Source: Nonomuraea sp. NEAU-A123 (GTDB taxonomy: Bacteria > Actinomycetota > Actinomycetes > Streptosporangiales > Streptosporangiaceae). From it: 64,000 nucleotides of DNA. The stretch's first letter is position 1. Each line of letters starts with the position of its first letter. The notes beneath the pieces are model-generated. The model worked only from the letters and a program-made list of their open reading frames with translations, did no database searches and was not told the origin of the DNA. The position numbers and the translations under genes are program-made. Positions 26,948 to 35,660 of this stretch are shown one piece after another. Where the stretch lies: positions 682,001-746,000 of the forward strand of contig NZ_JAHFZZ010000003.1 in the NCBI RefSeq assembly GCF_018603905.1, written 5' to 3'.

Positions 26948-27964
26948 TTAGGCGGCCAATGCTCGGGTGTCTAGGAGTTCGCCTAGTAGGTCGGTCAGGC
27001 TTACCATGCCGATGATCTTGCCGGTCTGGTCTGTGACCAGGGCTAGGTGGGCTCGGGCCTCTTGCAGTGCTGTCACTGCTTCGGGGGATTGGGTTACGCA
27101 GGGCAGCTTGGGGACTGGGTGGGCCAGTTCGGCCGCTGTGCGGTTGGGGTGGAGTAGGGCGTCTCGGGCGTGGAGGACGCCTTGTACGTCGTCTGTGGTG
27201 CCCACTAGGAGCCTTAGATGACCGCTCTCCGCTGTTGCCTGTCTGATTCTCTTGGCGTCGGCCGATGGTGGGACCGTGACGAAACGGTCGACCGGGACCA
27301 TGAGGCGTTCTATGCCCTCTGCCTGTAGGCGGAGGGCTCTTGTGAGGAGGTCGTGTTCTTCTCTGTCCAGGAGGCCCATGCGGCCTGATTCGCCTACCAG
27401 CATGGCTAGCTGGCGGGGGGTTCTTGTTGTGGCCAGCTCGTCTCGGGGGCTTACGCCGAATAGGCGGAGGATCACGTTTGTCAGGCCGTTGAGGGTGGAC
27501 AGCAAGGGGCGCATCAGCCAGGTGAAGGCGCGGAAGGGGAGTGTCAGGATCAGGGCCGCTCGTTCGGGGTGGGTCAGTGCCCAGGACTTCGGCGCCATTT
27601 CGCCCACCACCATGTGGAGGAATGTGACCAGAGCCAAGGCGATGGTCAGGGCGATCGGCATGCGCAGTGATTCCGGTATGCCGACTGCGGCGAAGACCGG
27701 CTCCAGGAAGTGTTCGATCGCGGGCTCGGTCACCTGCCCCAGGCCCAGTGTGCAGAGGGTGATGCCGAGTTGGGCGCCGGCCAGCATCAGGGAGAGTCGT
27801 CGGCCGCCGCCTACCGCTGACTTCGCGGTGATGCGTACCAGGCGGTTGCCGTGAGCCGCCATCTCCTCCAGGCGGTGCCGCTTGGCGGAGACGAAGGCGA
27901 ACTCGGCCGCCACGAACAGCGCGTTCAGCAACAGCAACACCAGGCTGATCAGGATCATCGTCAT
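26948..27964 (-). CDS. CNNM/CorC-family membrane protein, second of pair
   Basis: A 338-residue protein. The CNNM (DUF21) transmembrane domain in residues 1-185 (LVLLLLNALFVAAEFAFVSAKRHRLEE and GAQLGITLCTLGLGQ) is followed by a CBS pair; a C-terminal CorC_HlyC domain is lacking. The family is implicated in magnesium/cobalt handling. The start overlaps the upstream homologue's stop (ATGA), giving a two-gene operon of paralogues. The last ~180 codons use many A-ended codons (CTA, ACA, GTA, AGA) unlike the first half. Confidence 0.9.
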   Translation of the reverse strand: MTMILISLVLLLLNALFVAAEFAFVSAKRHRLEEMAAHGNRLVRITAKSAVGGGRRLSLMLAGAQLGITLCTLGLGQVTEPAIEHFLEPVFAAVGIPESLRMPIALTIALALVTFLHMVVGEMAPKSWALTHPERAALILTLPFRAFTWLMRPLLSTLNGLTNVILRLFGVSPRDELATTRTPRQLAMLVGESGRMGLLDREEHDLLTRALRLQAEGIERLMVPVDRFVTVPPSADAKRIRQATAESGHLRLLVGTTDDVQGVLHARDALLHPNRTAAELAHPVPKLPCVTQSPEAVTALQEARAHLALVTDQTGKIIGMVSLTDLLGELLDTRALAA

Positions 27965-29307
27965 CGGGCCGCCTCCGCGTGCTGAACCGGTGCCAGCCGT
28001 ACCCGTTCGGGCACGCGGCGGTTGAGCGACAGGACGGTGAGTTCGGCCAGGTGTTCCTGGTCGTTCTCGGCGAACGGGTCCATCTCCGGAATGACGGGCA
28101 CGGTCACGGTGTCGCCGGGGTCGGGCATGCGCCCCAGCCTGGCGAGGACCAGCCCGGCGAGCGTGTCGTAGTCGTCGCTCTCGGGCAGCGAGACGCCGGT
28201 GGCCCGCTCGACCTCGTCGAGCCTGAGCCGGCCCGGCACCTCCCAGATGCCGCCCGGCTGCTCGACGGCGCCGTCGGGCTCCGGGTCGTTCTCGTCGATG
28301 AGCTCGCCGACCAGCTCCTCCGCCAGGTCCTCGATGGTGATGACGCCGGCGAGGCCGCCGTACTCGTCGATGACGCAGACGAGGTCGTCCTTGGACGAGC
28401 GCATCTCGTTCAGTACGGCGGGCAGCGGCAGCGAGTCGGGCACCAGCACCGCGGGGCGGGTGATGCCGATGATCGGGCCGTCGTCGAGACCGGACGTGAT
28501 CAGCTCGCGCACACCCGTCACGCCCATCACGTCACCGTCGGTGCCGAGCACCGGGTAGCGGGAGTGGCCGCACTCGCGGATGGCCTCCACGAGGTCGGAG
28601 ACCGGCTGCGAGTCGCGGACCACGACCACGCGCGGGCGCGGGACCATGATCTCCTCGGCGGTGCGGTCGCCGAACTCCAGCGCCCGCTCCAGCAGCTCGG
28701 ACAGGCGCGGGGGCAGCTCGCCCGCAAGGGTGGACTCGGCGATGATCCGCGAGAGCTCCTCAGGGGTCGCGCCGTGCTCCACCTCCTCGACGGGCTCGAT
28801 GCCCACGAGCCTGAGCAGGCCCGTGGCCGCCGAGTCGAACAGCCGGACCACCGGGCCGACCACGGTGAGGTAGGCCAGCGTGGATCCGGCGAGGAACTTG
28901 GCGACGGGCTCCGGACGGGCGATGCCGAGATTCTTGGGCGCCAGCTCGCCGAGGACCATCTGCACGACGGTCGCGACGAACACCCCGATGGCCACGGACA
29001 GGCCGGTGACGACCCCTTCGGGTAGACCGGTGTCGGTCAGCCATGGGCCGACGATCGTCGCGATGGCGGGCTCGGCCAGGAAGCCGACCAGCAGCGCGGT
29101 GACGGTGATGCCCAGTTGCGCGCCGGAGAGCATGAAGGAGAGGCGGGAGGTCACTTGGAGGGCCTTCTCCGCGGCCGGATCGCCGGCGGCGGCCTGCTCA
29201 CGCAGGAGACCCCGGTCGGCGGCCACGAAGGCGAACTCTTGCGCGACGAAGTAGCCGGTCGCGGCGGTGAGCAGGAAGAGGGCCAACAGCCCGAGATACG
29301 CGCTCAC
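27961..29307 (-). CDS. CNNM/CorC-family membrane protein, first of pair
   Basis: A 448-residue protein with the full domain set: CNNM membrane domain (AEFAFVAADR-type helix 1, then GAQLGITVTALLVG), two CBS domains (IMVPRPRVVVV, and VIDEYGGLAGVITIEDL) and a C-terminal CorC_HlyC domain. The GTG start overlaps nothing upstream. It would export or regulate divalent cations across the cytoplasmic membrane. Function is inferred from family only. Confidence 0.92.
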   Translation of the reverse strand: MSAYLGLLALFLLTAATGYFVAQEFAFVAADRGLLREQAAAGDPAAEKALQVTSRLSFMLSGAQLGITVTALLVGFLAEPAIATIVGPWLTDTGLPEGVVTGLSVAIGVFVATVVQMVLGELAPKNLGIARPEPVAKFLAGSTLAYLTVVGPVVRLFDSAATGLLRLVGIEPVEEVEHGATPEELSRIIAESTLAGELPPRLSELLERALEFGDRTAEEIMVPRPRVVVVRDSQPVSDLVEAIRECGHSRYPVLGTDGDVMGVTGVRELITSGLDDGPIIGITRPAVLVPDSLPLPAVLNEMRSSKDDLVCVIDEYGGLAGVITIEDLAEELVGELIDENDPEPDGAVEQPGGIWEVPGRLRLDEVERATGVSLPESDDYDTLAGLVLARLGRMPDPGDTVTVPVIPEMDPFAENDQEHLAELTVLSLNRRVPERVRLAPVQHAEAAR

Positions 29308-29343
29308 CGTGGTGAGCTCTGGAAAAGAGAGTACTCAGGGGAT

Positions 29344-29361
29344 CCCGTGCGTGTGCACGGG
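29344..29361. repeat. Short inverted repeat in the CNNM/LCP divergent region
   Basis: CCCGTGC and GCACGGG flank GTGT in the 260-base intergenic region between the minus-strand CNNM gene and the plus-strand LCP gene. It may be a leader hairpin or operator. Nothing else is evident in that gap. Confidence 0.4.
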
Positions 29362-29567
29362 CGAATATTCCATGGGTCCGGGGCGGACACGATCATCCCT
29401 TCGATGGCGGAAGTCCATAAACCGTAACGATGGGGTTGGCAGCAATGTTTCCGAAGTGACGCTCCGCTAGTTCTGCGTACTTTTCCGTGGGAAAACCTTG
29501 GTGAGACGTCTTCACTGGTGGGGGGTTGGACGTAGCGTCTATGACAACCGAAGGGGAAAGAGGCCAA

Positions 29568-30848
29568 GTGTCTGAGGAAGACCGGACGCGAGCCATGCGC
29601 TCGCCGGGCGATGGCCGCCCGCTGCCCGGCAGGAACGCCGACGGCGCGCGCTCAGGCGGTGCTCCCGCGCATCGGATCCCGTCGGCGCAGCAGGTTCCGC
29701 CGACGGCTCAGCAGGCGCCGCCGGCGAACCCGCTGCCCGCCGAGCCGGTCTCCGACGCGCCTCGGGCCGGGAGCTCGCGCGTGTACGGCCGGCAGCGCTC
29801 TGGCGGCAGCCCGATCAAGCCGTTCACGCCCAAGTCGGAGTCATCCCCGTCCGGCCCGTCGGGTCCGTCGGGTCCCAAGCCGCCGCGCAGGCGGATCAAG
29901 GGCCGGACCATACTGACGATCGTCGCCGCCGTGGTGGCGCTGCTGCTCGTGGTGGGCGTGGGCCTGTTCTTCTGGATCGACTCGCGGCTGACCGGGATCC
30001 CCGGCGTGCTCGACGACTACGCGGGCCGTCCCGCCGACACCCCGGGCACCAACTGGCTGCTCGTCGGCTCCGACAGCCGCAAGGGCCTGTCGGCGGCCGA
30101 CCGTAAGAAGCTCGCCACCGGCCGCGCGGCCGGTCAGCGCACCGACTCGATGATGCTCCTGCACATTCCCGCAGGCAGCGACAAGCCGACCCTGGTCAGC
30201 CTGCCGCGTGACTCGGCGGTCACCATCCCCGGCAAGGGCCGCAACAAGCTCAACGCCGCGTACGCCTTCGGCGGCCCCAAGCTGCTGGCCCAGACGGTCG
30301 AGACCGTCACCGGGATACGCGTCGACCACTACATGGAGATCGGCTTCGCAGGGTTCGTGGACATCGTCGACGCGGTCGGCGGCGTCGAGATCAACGTCCG
30401 CGCCGCGGTCGACGACCCCAAGGCCGGACTGAAGCTCAAGAAGGGGCTCCAGACGCTGACCGGCGGCCAGGCGCTCGGCTACGTCCGTACCCGCAAGGGC
30501 GGCGCGCTGCCCGACTTCGAGCGGACCAAGCGCCAGCGCCAGTTCCTCGGCGCGGTCGTGAAGAAGGCGGCCAGCCCCGGCGTGCTGATCAACCCGTTCA
30601 CCTCGATCCCGCTGGCCATGAGCGCCACCGACGCGGTGGCCGTCGACTCGAGCACGGGGGCGTTCGACATGCTCTCTCTGGGCCTGGCCATGGGCGACAG
30701 CCCGGTGACCACGGTCGTGCCGTTCGGCGGCAACGAGATCGCGGGCGGCGGCAGCGCGGTCAAGTGGGACAAGGAGAGGGCCCTGGCCCTGTTCAACGCG
30801 CTCAAGGAGGACAAGCCGGTGCCGAAGGAGATCATCGACGCCGGCTGA
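29568..30848 (+). CDS. LytR-CpsA-Psr (LCP) family wall-polymer ligase
   Basis: A 426-residue protein: a long disordered Pro/Ser/Gly-rich cytoplasmic N-terminus (~100 residues), one membrane helix (ILTIVAAVVALLLVVGVGLFFWI), and an LCP catalytic domain with DSRKG and DSMMLLH (pyrophosphate-lipid Asp/Arg), SLPRDS, HYMEIGFAGFVDIVDAVGGV and DFERTKRQRQFLGAVV. It attaches teichoic acid or arabinogalactan-type polymers to peptidoglycan. The GTG at 29568 has AGAGG at good spacing; the frame extends upstream to 29526 without ribosome sites. Confidence 0.92.
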   Translation: MSEEDRTRAMRSPGDGRPLPGRNADGARSGGAPAHRIPSAQQVPPTAQQAPPANPLPAEPVSDAPRAGSSRVYGRQRSGGSPIKPFTPKSESSPSGPSGPSGPKPPRRRIKGRTILTIVAAVVALLLVVGVGLFFWIDSRLTGIPGVLDDYAGRPADTPGTNWLLVGSDSRKGLSAADRKKLATGRAAGQRTDSMMLLHIPAGSDKPTLVSLPRDSAVTIPGKGRNKLNAAYAFGGPKLLAQTVETVTGIRVDHYMEIGFAGFVDIVDAVGGVEINVRAAVDDPKAGLKLKKGLQTLTGGQALGYVRTRKGGALPDFERTKRQRQFLGAVVKKAASPGVLINPFTSIPLAMSATDAVAVDSSTGAFDMLSLGLAMGDSPVTTVVPFGGNEIAGGGSAVKWDKERALALFNALKEDKPVPKEIIDAG

Positions 30849-30864
30849 CCCCGCGTCTCCGGAG

Positions 30865-30892
30865 GGTCCGGTACGGCCTGCCGTACCGGACC
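30865..30892. terminator. Bidirectional hairpin between LCP and GPP34 genes
   Basis: GGTCCGGTACGGC and its exact complement, with a 2-base centre and T-run beyond, lie between two convergent genes. Confidence 0.85.
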
Positions 30893-30894
30893 TT

Positions 30895-31548
30895 TCAGTT
30901 ACCTGAGGCGATGGCGCCGATGGCGGCGGTCGAGGCGGCGATGACGAGGACCGAGTTGATCGCGGCGATCGTCTTGGCCACCGCGTCGCCCGCCCACTCT
31001 CCTTCGGCGATCTCCTTGACGCGTTCCTTGCTCGCCCCGGGGAACGCCTTGCGGTCGAGCTTGGCCGCGTACATGACGGCGATGAGCACCGCGGTGCGCG
31101 CGTCGGGCTCCGCGCCGGCCAGCACGTCGCCCACGCGCTGCCTGACCTCCGCCTCGACGCTGCCGTCGGCCTCCGGCCAGCGGGTGGTGGGGAAGATGCC
31201 GAGCACCCGGCCGCGCTCCTCGGTCAGCACGCCCGCCTCGGCGAGCCGGGTCAGCAGGCGCCTGCGCAGCTTGGTGGAGTGGAGCTTCTGAACCCACCAG
31301 TCGGGTTTGCGCTCCTTGCTCTCCTCCGCGATGCGACTCAGCGCCGCGTCGAGCTCGTCGTCGCCCAGCGGGGCGGCGTTCTCGACCGACACCTTCTTGT
31401 CGGTCAGGGCCACCCGCTCGTTCACCGCCAGCTCCGCCAGGATCGCGCCGCCGAGCGCCGGATCGAGCTGGGTGGCGCCGATGAGTTGCTTGCCCTCTTC
31501 CTCGCTGTAGGCGAGCAAGAGCAGTTCCTCCGCGATCGTGACACTCAT
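30895..31548 (-). CDS. GPP34-family (Golgi phosphoprotein 3-like) protein
   Basis: A 217-residue protein matching the bacterial GPP34 fold: SVTIAEELLLLAYSEEEGK at the start, internal GGAILAELAVNERV, and LRRRLLTRLAEAGVLTEE with a final hydrophobic helix. Eukaryotic GOLPH3 binds PI4P; the function of bacterial members is unknown. Its ATG lies only 23 bases from the divergent tenA start, so promoters overlap the genes. Confidence 0.9.
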   Translation of the reverse strand: MSVTIAEELLLLAYSEEEGKQLIGATQLDPALGGAILAELAVNERVALTDKKVSVENAAPLGDDELDAALSRIAEESKERKPDWWVQKLHSTKLRRRLLTRLAEAGVLTEERGRVLGIFPTTRWPEADGSVEAEVRQRVGDVLAGAEPDARTAVLIAVMYAAKLDRKAFPGASKERVKEIAEGEWAGDAVAKTIAAINSVLVIAASTAAIGAIASGN

Positions 31549-31571
31549 CCTTTGACACTAACGTGCCGTTC

Positions 31572-32177
31572 ATGGGTATCTCGGAGAAGCTGCACGCGGT
31601 GGGGCGCCCCCTCCTCGACGCGCAGCTCGCGCATCCCACCGTGGTGGGCATCGGGCGTGGCGATCTGGCGGAGCCGGTGTTCCGGTCGTGGCTGGAGCAG
31701 GACTACCTGTTCCTGCTGGACTATGTGCGGGTGTTCGCGCGGCTGGCCTGGCAGGCGCCGGCCGCGCATCTGGGCGACCTCGTGGACCTGGCGCACACGA
31801 CCTTCCATGACGAGCTGGGCCTGCACCGGGAGCTGTCGGCCCCGTTCGGGGCGGACCTCGAGAACGCGCGGAAGGGACCGGCGTGCGCGGCCTACACGGC
31901 GTTCCTGCTGGAGTCGGCCGCCGATTACGGCGAAGGGCTGGCGGCGCTTTATCCATGTATGTGGGGATATTCAGAGCTTGGCCAGATGTTGGTGAAGAAT
32001 TTGCCCACCGAGCCGCGTTACCGCAGGTGGGTGGAGACGTACGCCGATCCCGGCTTCGCCGCGCTGACCGTGCGGATCGGCCAGATGATCGACGAGGCCG
32101 GGCCCGAGCCCGCGCGCGCCGAGGCGCTGTTCGCCGAGGGCATGGCGCACGAGCTGGCGTTCTGGGACGTGCCGTAG
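31572..32177 (+). CDS. TenA-family thiaminase/aminopyrimidine hydrolase
   Basis: A 201-residue all-helical TenA protein. Near the N-terminus, HPTVVGIGRGDL and FRSWLEQDYLFLLDYVRVFA match the substrate-binding part. YTAFLLESAADYGEGLAALYPCMWGY holds the motif region where a catalytic Cys is common in TenA_C proteins. The late Glu in AEGMAHELAFWD completes the acid pair. Members recycle the thiamine pyrimidine HMP. A thiamine-riboswitch-controlled HMP transporter is 3.5 kb away, consistent with salvage. The ATG at 31572 is preferred over the GTG at 31563. Confidence 0.88.
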   Translation: MGISEKLHAVGRPLLDAQLAHPTVVGIGRGDLAEPVFRSWLEQDYLFLLDYVRVFARLAWQAPAAHLGDLVDLAHTTFHDELGLHRELSAPFGADLENARKGPACAAYTAFLLESAADYGEGLAALYPCMWGYSELGQMLVKNLPTEPRYRRWVETYADPGFAALTVRIGQMIDEAGPEPARAEALFAEGMAHELAFWDVP

Positions 32178-32220
32178 TTGTCCACAGGCTGTGGACGACC
32201 ATGGCACGTACCCTGGTGGC

Positions 32221-33099
32221 ATGCCGGAACTCCCCGAAGTGGAATCGCTCGCCGGTTTCCTGCGCGAGCGGGCGGTTGGCCGTACCGTCCTGGGTGTCGA
32301 CGTGGTCGCCTTCTCGGCGCTCAAGACGTTCGACCCGCCGGTCACCGCGCTCGGCGGGCTGACCATCACCGGCGTGGCGCGGCACGGCAAGTTCCTCGAC
32401 CTCGACTGCGACGGGCTGCACCTGGTCATCCACCTGGCCCGCGCGGGGTGGCTGCGCTGGCGCGAGGACCTCTCGGGCGCGAAGCCGGTCCGTCCGGGCA
32501 AGGGCCCGCTCGCGGCACGCGTGCGGCTGGCGCCCGATGACGAGGGGCTGGCGCCCGGGTTCGAGCTGACCGAGGCGGGAACGCAGAAGCGCCTCGCCGT
32601 CTATGTCACGAAAAATCCGGATGACGTGCCGGGTGTCGCCGCCCTCGGCCCCGACCCCCTCGACGACGCCTTCACCGTGGCCGCGCTCAAGGCCATCCTG
32701 GGCGGCAGCCGTACCCAGGTGAAGGGCCTGCTGCGCGACCAGAAGGTCATCGCGGGGATCGGCAACGCCTATTCCGACGAGGTGCTGCACGCGGCCAAGA
32801 TGTCCCCGTTCAAGATCGCCGCCACCCTCACCGACGCCCAGATCGCCGACCTGCACGAGGCCATCGTCACCACGCTGCGCGAGGCGGTCGAGCGGGCGCA
32901 CGGCCTGGCCGCCAAGGACCTCAAGGCGGAGAAGAAGTCCGGCCTCCGTGTGCACAACCGCGCTGGCCAGGCCTGCGACGTCTGCGGTGACACGATCCGC
33001 GAGGTGTCCTTCGCGGACTCCTCGCTCCAGTACTGCCCCACCTGCCAGACAGGCGGCAAGCCGCTCGCCGACCGCCGCCTGTCCCGCCTGCTGAAGTAA
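32221..33099 (+). CDS. Fpg/Nei-family DNA glycosylase
   Basis: A 292-residue base-excision enzyme. The N-terminal MPELPEVE (catalytic Pro2/Glu3), the helix-two-turn-helix with GIGNAYSDEVL, and the C-terminal zinc finger CDVCGDTI...YCPTCQTGGK are all intact. It removes oxidised purines/pyrimidines and nicks abasic sites. The fold is closer to the Nei/MutM variants common in actinomycetes than to classic Fpg. The ATG at 32221 is defined by the required N-terminus. Confidence 0.95.
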   Translation: MPELPEVESLAGFLRERAVGRTVLGVDVVAFSALKTFDPPVTALGGLTITGVARHGKFLDLDCDGLHLVIHLARAGWLRWREDLSGAKPVRPGKGPLAARVRLAPDDEGLAPGFELTEAGTQKRLAVYVTKNPDDVPGVAALGPDPLDDAFTVAALKAILGGSRTQVKGLLRDQKVIAGIGNAYSDEVLHAAKMSPFKIAATLTDAQIADLHEAIVTTLREAVERAHGLAAKDLKAEKKSGLRVHNRAGQACDVCGDTIREVSFADSSLQYCPTCQTGGKPLADRRLSRLLK

Positions 33100-33103
33100 C
33101 GCT

Positions 33104-34525
33104 TCACGCCCTGACGGCGACGGACTCCTCGGCCGCTCCGGGCTGGTCGGTGGGGGCGGCCGGGCGGCGGCGGAGGCCGGTGGCGATGACGAGCGCGGCG
33201 ACCGCCGTGGCGGCCACCGGCACCAGCAGCGCCGTCCTGATGGCCGCCAGCCCGGCCTCGGCGGAGGTCGCGTCGCCGAGCGCCGCCACGCTGACGGCCG
33301 TGACCATCGACAGCCCGAGTGCCGCGCCGAACTGGAAGGCCGTGTTCAGCAACCCGCCGGCCAGCCCCTGCTCGTCCTCCGCGATGCCATCCGTCGCGAC
33401 GATCGTGAGCGGGCCGTACACGAAGGCGAACATCAGCCCGATCAGCAGCATCGACGGCAGCATGGCCGCGTACGACCAGTCCATCCCGACCCCGATGAAC
33501 AGGCCGTAGGCCGCCAGCCCGGACAGCAGGCCGCCGAAGATCACCCGGGCGTTGCCGTACCTCTGCACCAGCCAGGGGGTCAGCGTGGGCGCGAGCACCA
33601 CGTCGGCGGCGGCGGCGAGCAGGGCCAGGCCGGTCTGGACGGTGGACCAGCCGCGCAGCTCCTGTAGGTACAGCGTGATGAGGAACTGGAAGCCGAAGAA
33701 CGACGCGGTGAGCAGCAGCGCCGTCAGGTTGGCGCGCACCAGCGGCGCGGAGCGCAGGACGCCGAGGCGGACGAGGGGTGTGGCCGCCCGCCGTTCGATC
33801 GCCACGAACGCCGCCAGCAGCGCCACGCCTCCCGCGAACGCGCCGATGGTCCAGCCGGGGCCCTCGGCGGGGTGCTCCAGCCGTACGAGGCCGTAGACCA
33901 GCAGCGTCATCGCGCCGGTGATGGTCGCCGCCCCCGCCAGATCGACGCCGCCGGCGGGCCGGGGCGTGCGCTGCTCCTTCAGCACCGGGACGGCGATGAT
34001 CAGGATCGTCAGCGACAGGATGACCGGCGCGAAGAAGACCCAGCGCCAGCCGATCGAGCTCAGCAGGCCGCCGATCACCAGCCCGAGCGCGAACCCGGCC
34101 GCGGCCGTTCCCGCGTACACGAGCAGCGCGCGGTTGCGCTGCCTGCCCTCGGGGAAGCTCGTGGTGATCAGCGACAGCCCGGCGGGCATCATGAACGCGG
34201 CCGCGACACCGGTGAGAAACCTGGCGACCAGCAGCACCCACCCCTCGGTCGCGAACCCGCCCAGCCCGGAGCACACCACGAACACACCGAGCCAGAGCAG
34301 AAACATCCTGCGCCTGCCCAGCAGGTCGGCCGCCCGGCCGCCGAGCAGGATGAAGCCGCCACAGCCCAGGACGTAGGCGCTCACCACCCCGCTCAGCATG
34401 CCCGTGGACAGCCCCAGATCCGCCCTGATCGACGGCAGGGCCACGTTCAGCATCGCCACGTCGGTGCCCTCGATGAAGACGGCCCCGCACAGCACGATCA
34501 ACATGCCCCAAGCGCGTTTGGACAT
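33104..34525 (-). CDS. MFS drug-efflux-type transporter (DHA2-like)
   Basis: A 473-residue 14-helix MFS protein. Motif A-like AADLLGRRRMFL after the second helix, the ALPSIRADL start (typical EmrB/QacA) and repeated helix patterns are visible. The ATG at 34525 is chosen; the frame extends to 34615 only through the divergent regulator's promoter. It is divergent to a HxlR regulator with a palindromic site between them, so efflux is likely controlled by it. Substrate unknown. Confidence 0.92.
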   Translation of the reverse strand: MSKRAWGMLIVLCGAVFIEGTDVAMLNVALPSIRADLGLSTGMLSGVVSAYVLGCGGFILLGGRAADLLGRRRMFLLWLGVFVVCSGLGGFATEGWVLLVARFLTGVAAAFMMPAGLSLITTSFPEGRQRNRALLVYAGTAAAGFALGLVIGGLLSSIGWRWVFFAPVILSLTILIIAVPVLKEQRTPRPAGGVDLAGAATITGAMTLLVYGLVRLEHPAEGPGWTIGAFAGGVALLAAFVAIERRAATPLVRLGVLRSAPLVRANLTALLLTASFFGFQFLITLYLQELRGWSTVQTGLALLAAAADVVLAPTLTPWLVQRYGNARVIFGGLLSGLAAYGLFIGVGMDWSYAAMLPSMLLIGLMFAFVYGPLTIVATDGIAEDEQGLAGGLLNTAFQFGAALGLSMVTAVSVAALGDATSAEAGLAAIRTALLVPVAATAVAALVIATGLRRRPAAPTDQPGAAEESVAVRA

Positions 34526-34535
34526 GATCAACCCC

Positions 34536-34573
34536 CGGTTACTTATCGGCATCTCGGTTATCTCTTGTAACCG
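34536..34573. promoter_or_regulatory. Divergent operator between MFS and HxlR genes
   Basis: CGGTTAC (34536-34542) and its inverse GTAACCG (34567-34573) are separated by 24 bases; a third GGTTA lies between at 34556. CGGTTAC appears again just inside the regulator's start (near 34626). The pattern suggests HxlR binding sites covering both start regions. Confidence 0.6.
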
Positions 34574-34601
34574 TGCAAATGATCCGGCAGCATGAGATCC
34601 C

Positions 34602-35039
34602 ATGGAAGACGGCACTTCAAAGTCACCCGGTTACTGCGAGGGCACCGTGGACGACGACGACTACGACGTGCGGCAGTGGGACACCAGGGAGGACTGCGAG
34701 GTCCGGCAGATACTCGACCGCGTCGCCGACAAGTGGTCGCTGCTGGTCATCGCCCTGCTCGACTGCAAGAGCCTGCGCTTCACCCAGTTGCGCCGCGAGA
34801 TCGACGGCGTCAGTCAGCGGATGCTCAGCGTGACCCTGCGCCACCTGGAGCGCGACGGCCTGGTCAGCCGTACGGTCTATCCCGTGGTGCCCCCGCGGGT
34901 CGACTACGCGCTCACGCCCCTCGGCCGGACCCTGCACCAGACGATCAAGAGCCTGGTCACCTGGACCGAGGAGCACCAGCGGGAGATCGCCGAGGCGCGT
35001 GCCGCCTACGACGAGCGACGCGAGATGATGGAGGCATGA
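34602..35039 (+). CDS. HxlR-family transcriptional regulator
   Basis: A 145-residue winged-helix HxlR protein. DCEVRQILDRVADKWSLLVI opens the domain (the usual conserved Cys is present in EDCEVR), followed by LRFTQLRREIDGVSQRML and RTVYPVVPPRVDYALTPLG. These regulators often sense electrophiles or drugs and repress divergent transporter or reductase genes. Here the divergent MFS transporter and the overlapping rhodanese are likely targets. Confidence 0.92.
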   Translation: MEDGTSKSPGYCEGTVDDDDYDVRQWDTREDCEVRQILDRVADKWSLLVIALLDCKSLRFTQLRREIDGVSQRMLSVTLRHLERDGLVSRTVYPVVPPRVDYALTPLGRTLHQTIKSLVTWTEEHQREIAEARAAYDERREMMEA

Positions 35040-35359
35040 CGGTTCCAGAGATCCCGGCCAGCGACGTTCCCGCCGACGGCTACCTGCTCGACGTGCGGGA
35101 GCAGGACGAATGGGTGGCGGGGCACGCGCCCGAGGCAGTGCACATCCCGATGACGCAGATCCAGGGGCGGGTCGAGGAGGTGCCGGGCGACCGGACCGTC
35201 TACGTGGTCTGCCGGGTCGGCGGCCGGTCGTTCCAGGTCACGGCCTGGCTCAACCAGCTCGGGCGCGAGGCCGTCAACGTCGACGGCGGCATGCAGTCTT
35301 GGGCGGGTGCGAGCCGTCCGATGGTCAGTGAGACGGGGCACCCGCCGTTCGTCGCCTGA
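35036..35359 (+). CDS. Rhodanese-domain protein
   Basis: A 107-residue single-domain rhodanese. DVREQDEWVAGHAPEAVHIPM and the active-site loop VVCRVGGRSF (Cys persulfide) are canonical, ending GGMQSWAGA. The ATG at 35036 overlaps the regulator stop (ATGA). It may handle sulfane sulfur or act as a redox partner in the same stress response as the efflux system. Confidence 0.92.
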   Translation: MTVPEIPASDVPADGYLLDVREQDEWVAGHAPEAVHIPMTQIQGRVEEVPGDRTVYVVCRVGGRSFQVTAWLNQLGREAVNVDGGMQSWAGASRPMVSETGHPPFVA

Positions 35360-35566
35360 CGGACGACCGGTCAGTACTTCTTGATGTCCCAGGCGTGACC
35401 GACGGCCTCGTGGTGACTGCTGGGGCAGACGGCGATCATGGCGGCGATCTTACTGGGATGAACCGCCCTTATATGGCTTTTCGGACGATCACCGACGGAG
35501 GGTGTGAGACCCCCTGTGGTCAGTTGCCTCCTGCATAAGGCAAGATGAGGGCGCAAACTGCACAAC

Positions 35567-35656
35567 TGACGCGGGAGCTCGGGGCGCCGGGCTGAGAGGG
35601 TAGCGAGCCGCTGCCGACCGCTTGAACCTGTCCGGGTAATGCCGGCGTAGGGAGTG
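35567..35656 (+). ncRNA. TPP riboswitch (THI element)
   Basis: Contains the two invariant sections of thiamine-pyrophosphate riboswitches: GGCTGAGAGGGT (35590-35601) and TTGAACCTGTCCGGGTAATG followed by CCGGCGTAGGGAG. The final AGGGAG also serves as the ribosome site five to ten bases before the cytX start. Ligand binding therefore probably blocks translation initiation. The 207 bases at 35360-35566 upstream contain no supported gene. Confidence 0.93.
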
Positions 35657-35660
35657 AGCG

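Noticed and set aside
35371..35436. Tiny minus-strand frame (MIAVCPSSHHEAVGHAWDIKKY minus its last residues) upstream of the TPP riboswitch
   Set aside because: No ribosome site and no comparative support; too short to call from one sequence.
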